Part shown: positions 9,269 through 11,380 of the stretch, in pieces | How the letters are laid out: every line of letters begins with the position of its first letter | Numbering within the stretch: the first letter of the stretch is position 1 | Source: Pseudomonas sp. | GTDB taxonomy: Bacteria > Pseudomonadota > Gammaproteobacteria > Pseudomonadales > Pseudomonadaceae | DNA length: 11,380 bases | Reading direction: 5' to 3' | NCBI GenBank assembly: GCA_029240955.1 | Contig: JARDZH010000026.1 | Span: forward strand, 1-11,380 | Made by a program: the position numbers and the translations under genes | The notes under the pieces: generated by a model | The model's input: the letters and a program-made list of their open reading frames with translations, nothing else | What the model was told of the DNA's origin: nothing | The model's database searches: none

Positions 9269-9994
9269 ATGGCGACGCTTAAAGCCCAGCATTTGGCTAA
9301 AAGCTACAAGAGCCGTCAGGTCGTGCGTGATGTCAGCCTCTCCATCGAAAGCGGTCAGATCGTCGGTCTGCTGGGGCCTAACGGCGCCGGCAAGACCACC
9401 TGCTTTTACATGATCGTCGGTCTGGTTCAAGCGGATCAGGGCCGCGTCCTGATCGACGACCTGGACGTCAGCCATCAGCCGATGCACGGCCGCGCGCGCG
9501 CCGGTATCGGTTACCTGCCGCAGGAAGCCTCGATCTTCCGCAAGCTTTCGGTGGCCGACAACATCATGGCCATTCTCGAAACGCGCAAGGAACTCGATGC
9601 CGCGGCACGGCGTGCCGAGCTGGAAAGCCTGTTGCAGGAATTCCATATCACCCACATTCGCGACAACCTTGGCATGAGCCTGTCCGGTGGCGAACGTCGC
9701 CGCGTGGAGATTGCCCGGGCGCTGGCAACGGCACCCAAGTTCATCCTCCTGGACGAACCGTTCGCAGGCGTTGACCCGATTTCCGTTGGCGACATCAAGC
9801 AGATCATCCATCACTTGAAAGCCAAGGGCATCGGCGTACTGATCACCGATCACAACGTCCGTGAAACGCTGGATATCTGCGAAACCGCTTACATCGTCAA
9901 CGATGGTCAACTGATCGCCGAAGGCGACGCTGAAACCATTCTGGCCAACCAGCTCGTGAAAGAGGTTTACCTCGGTCACGAATTCCGCCTGTAA
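9269..9994 (+). CDS. lptB: LPS export ABC transporter ATPase LptB
   Basis: A 241-residue cytoplasmic ATPase that, as a dimer with LptFG, powers extraction of LPS from the inner membrane. Motifs are complete: Walker [10 protein letters not shown] at residues 36-44 with Lys42, Q-loop Gln85 in YLPQEASIF, signature LSGGERRR at 138-145, Walker B FILLDEP at 158-164 with catalytic Glu163, and switch His195. [14 protein letters not shown] and the C-terminal VYLGHEFRL are typical of LptB. GAAGG at 9256-9260 lies 8 bases before the ATG. It ends the kds-lpt unit and is followed by a hairpin and rpoN, the order found across proteobacteria (formerly yhbG). Confidence 0.98.
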   Translation: MATLKAQHLAKSYKSRQVVRDVSLSIESGQIVGLLGPNGAGKTTCFYMIVGLVQADQGRVLIDDLDVSHQPMHGRARAGIGYLPQEASIFRKLSVADNIMAILETRKELDAAARRAELESLLQEFHITHIRDNLGMSLSGGERRRVEIARALATAPKFILLDEPFAGVDPISVGDIKQIIHHLKAKGIGVLITDHNVRETLDICETAYIVNDGQLIAEGDAETILANQLVKEVYLGHEFRL

Positions 9995-10001
9995 ACGGTC
10001 T

Positions 10002-10025
10002 GGAATCGCCTTCTCCGGCGATTCC
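10002..10025 (+). terminator. Hairpin terminator after lptB
   Basis: A perfect 9-bp stem, GGAATCGCC at 10002-10010 and GGCGATTCC at 10017-10025 with a 6-base loop, starts 7 bases past the lptB stop. Only TGCTT follows rather than a clean T run, so termination may be partial and some transcripts may read on into rpoN. Confidence 0.6.
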
Positions 10026-10039
10026 TGCTTAAGGCGCGC

Positions 10040-10099
10040 TTGACAATATTTTATTTGTCACGACGCTCTAGGCAAAGCTTTCGGTTTCAGGCATATAAT
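10040..10099 (+). promoter_or_regulatory. Probable rpoN promoter region
   Basis: A perfect TATAAT lies at 10094-10099, 75 bases before the rpoN ATG. The position 17 bases upstream (10071-10076, GGCAAA) does not resemble a -35 box. A perfect TTGACA occurs at 10040-10045 but is 48 bases from this TATAAT, too far to pair with it, and no good -10 box follows it at 16-18 bases. The AT-rich stretch 10044-10058 may be an UP-like or factor-binding element. No -24/-12 sigma-54 promoter was seen. Confidence 0.4.
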
Positions 10100-10110
10100 T
10101 TGCTTAAGTT

Positions 10111-10148
10111 GGCGCCTCGGCGCCTGTAGTGGATGGCGCATGTGCGCC
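10111..10148 (+). promoter_or_regulatory. Twin GGCGC hairpins in the rpoN leader
   Basis: Two small hairpins share the same stem. GGCGC/GCGCC pairs 10111-10115 with 10120-10124 (loop CTCG), and 10135-10139 with 10144-10148 (loop ATGT). Both lie between the TATAAT box and the rpoN start. The likely ribosome site AAGGTG (about 10156-10161) follows the second hairpin. The pairings are direct; a role in translation or mRNA stability is inference. Confidence 0.4.
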
Positions 10149-10202
10149 GGCGAATAAGGTGTTAAGCCCCTGCCATGAAACCATCGCTAGTCTTGAGAAT
10201 GG

Positions 10203-10282
10203 GCCAGCAGCTGACGATGACACCGCAGCTGCAACAGGCCATGCCAGCAGCTGACGATGACACCGCAGCTGCAACAGGCCAT
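10203..10282 (+). repeat. Perfect 2 x 40-bp tandem duplication inside rpoN
   Basis: Unit 1 spans 10203-10242 and unit 2 spans 10243-10282; I compared them base by base and found no difference. The flanking bases break the match on both sides (10202 versus 10242, 10283 versus 10243), so the unit is exactly 40 bp. The unit begins GCCAGCAGCTG and ends CAACAGGCCAT. It corresponds to codons 10-23 of rpoN and changes the reading frame because 40 leaves remainder 1 on division by 3. Confidence 0.98.
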
Positions 10283-11380
10283 CCGCTTGCTCCAGCTTTC
10301 GACTCTGGATCTCCAGCAGGAGATTCAAGAGGCGCTGGAATCCAACCCTATGCTGGAACGCCAGGAAGAAGGCGACGACTTCGACAATTCGGATCCGCTG
10401 GCAGACAACATCGAGCAAAAGCCTACGCAGGAAGTCCAGGAACCCACCTACCAGGAAACCGCCGCATCCACTGTGGACAACCTGGAAGATGGCGAGTGGA
10501 GCGAGCGCATTCCCAATGAGCTGCCGGTGGATACCGCCTGGGAAGACGTCTATCAGACCAGCGCCAGCAGCCTGCCCAGCAGCGATGATGACGAGTGGGA
10601 TTTCACCACCCGCACTTCTGCTGGCGAGAGCCTGCAAAGTCACCTGCTCTGGCAGCTCAACGTCGCGCCGATGTCCGACAAGGACCGGCTGATCGCCGTT
10701 ACGCTCATCGACTGCATCAACAACCAAGGCTACCTGGACGAAACGCTGGACGAGATTCTCGAATCCTTCGACCCTGAGCTGGATGTCGAACTCGACGAAA
10801 TCGAAGCGGTGCTGCATCGCATCCAACAGTTCGAGCCCGCGGGCATAGGCGCTCGCAACCTGGGCGAATGCCTGCTGCTTCAATTGCGTCAGCTGCCGCC
10901 TAAAACCCGTTGGCTGGCTGAGGCGCAGCGCCTGGTCACCGACTACATCGACCTGTTGGGCAGCCGCGATTACGCGCAGCTCATGCGTCGGATGAAGCTC
11001 AAGGAAGACGAGCTTCGTCAGGTGATCGAGCTGGTACAGAGCCTCAATCCACGCCCGGGTTCACAGATCGAGTCCACCGAGCCTGAATACGTCATCCCCG
11101 ATGTGATCGTGCGCAAGGACAACGAGCGCTGGCTGGTGGAGCTGAATCAGGAGTCAGTGCCACGCCTGCGGGTCAACCCGCAGTACGCAGGCTTCGTTCG
11201 TCGCGCCGATACCAGTGCCGACAACACCTTCATGCGCAATCAGCTGCAGGAGGCGCGCTGGTTCATCAAGAGCCTGCAGAGCCGCAACGAAACACTGATG
11301 AAAGTTGCCACGCAGATCGTGGAACATCAGCGGGGTTTTCTCGAGTACGGCGACGAAGCCATGAAGCCGCTTGTGCTGCA
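10257..11380 (+). other. Possible restart ORF for N-terminally shortened sigma-54
   Basis: In the native rpoN frame downstream of the duplication, the nearest upstream stop is TGA at 10218-10220. The first ATG after it is 10257, inside repeat unit 2. It would encode [14 protein letters not shown] and onward, that is RpoN without its first 14 residues, open to the window edge. There is no good ribosome site before it; the nearest purine run, AGG at 10236-10238, is about 18 bases away. Use of this start is a hypothesis. Confidence 0.3.

Larger units (their letters stand above)
10175..11380 (+). pseudogene. rpoN: RNA polymerase sigma-54 factor RpoN, frameshifted by a 40-bp duplication (also cut by right edge)
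   Basis: RpoN directs RNA polymerase to -24/-12 promoters and needs AAA+ activators; in pseudomonads it controls nitrogen use, flagella and, in P. syringae, hrpL and type III secretion. From the ATG at 10175, 22 native residues ([20 protein letters not shown], then QA) are read. The perfect duplication 10203-10242/10243-10282 then shifts the frame by one and translation ends at TGA 10517-10519, a 114-residue aberrant product. From 10281 on, native sigma-54 sequence resumes in another frame: [15 protein letters not shown] (end of region I), an acidic region II, and core-binding region III, open without a stop to the window edge. With one repeat copy removed, the visible protein would be 388 residues of about 497; the HTH and RpoN box lie outside. 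The clean downstream frame suggests a recent event or an assembly error. Confidence 0.93.

Noticed and set aside
8621..9979. A 452-codon open frame on the minus strand opposite lptA-lptB
   Set aside because: It is a shadow of the strong codon bias of lptA and lptB. Its translation is rich in His, Arg, Asp and Val without any recognisable domain, and both plus-strand genes are unmistakable.
10040..10045. TTGACA paired with the TATAAT at 10094 as one promoter
   Set aside because: The 48-base gap is far beyond the 16-18 bases allowed for a sigma-70 promoter.
10104..10883. A 259-codon open frame on the minus strand opposite rpoN
   Set aside because: Antisense shadow of rpoN; no recognisable domain, and it spans the leader and the duplication without independent support.

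Overview
The window is chromosomal DNA from a Pseudomonas, most likely of the P. syringae group. This rests on gene order and on protein sequences I recognise; no database search was possible. The order hisD-hisG-murA-ibaG-mlaBCDEF (minus strand) and kdsD-kdsC-lptC-lptA-lptB-rpoN (plus strand) is the conserved Pseudomonas arrangement (PA4448 to PA4462 in P. aeruginosa). I see no insertion sequence, prophage, CRISPR array, tRNA or rRNA.

Minus strand, transcribed right to left from about 6420. First come mlaF, mlaE, mlaD, mlaC and mlaB, overlapping or nearly touching, which encode the ABC system for phospholipid traffic between the inner and outer membranes (ttg2 in older Pseudomonas literature). 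A rho-independent terminator at 3227-3282 closes this unit. Then follow ibaG (BolA-like), murA (first committed step of peptidoglycan synthesis), hisG (short-form ATP phosphoribosyltransferase) and the first 263 codons of hisD, which runs off the left edge. The 124-base hisG-hisD spacer is rich in inverted repeats.

Plus strand, from about 6600. kdsD and kdsC make Kdo for lipopolysaccharide. lptC, lptA and lptB supply parts of the LPS transport machine. These five genes are tightly packed and end at a hairpin at 10002-10025. The rpoN (sigma-54) leader follows, with a TATAAT box and two look-alike GGCGC hairpins.

The outstanding feature is in rpoN. A perfect 40-base head-to-tail duplication (10203-10242 and 10243-10282) lies inside codons 10-23. 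Because 40 is not a multiple of three, the normal start at 10175 reads 22 correct residues, then shifts frame and stops at 10519 after 114 codons. The rest of rpoN is intact and open to the window edge in the shifted frame, so the lesion looks recent. It could be a real loss-of-function or reversible mutation, or a sequencing/assembly error. An in-frame ATG inside the second copy (10257, equivalent to Met15) could in principle restart a sigma-54 lacking 14 residues. All other genes look intact and ordinary.
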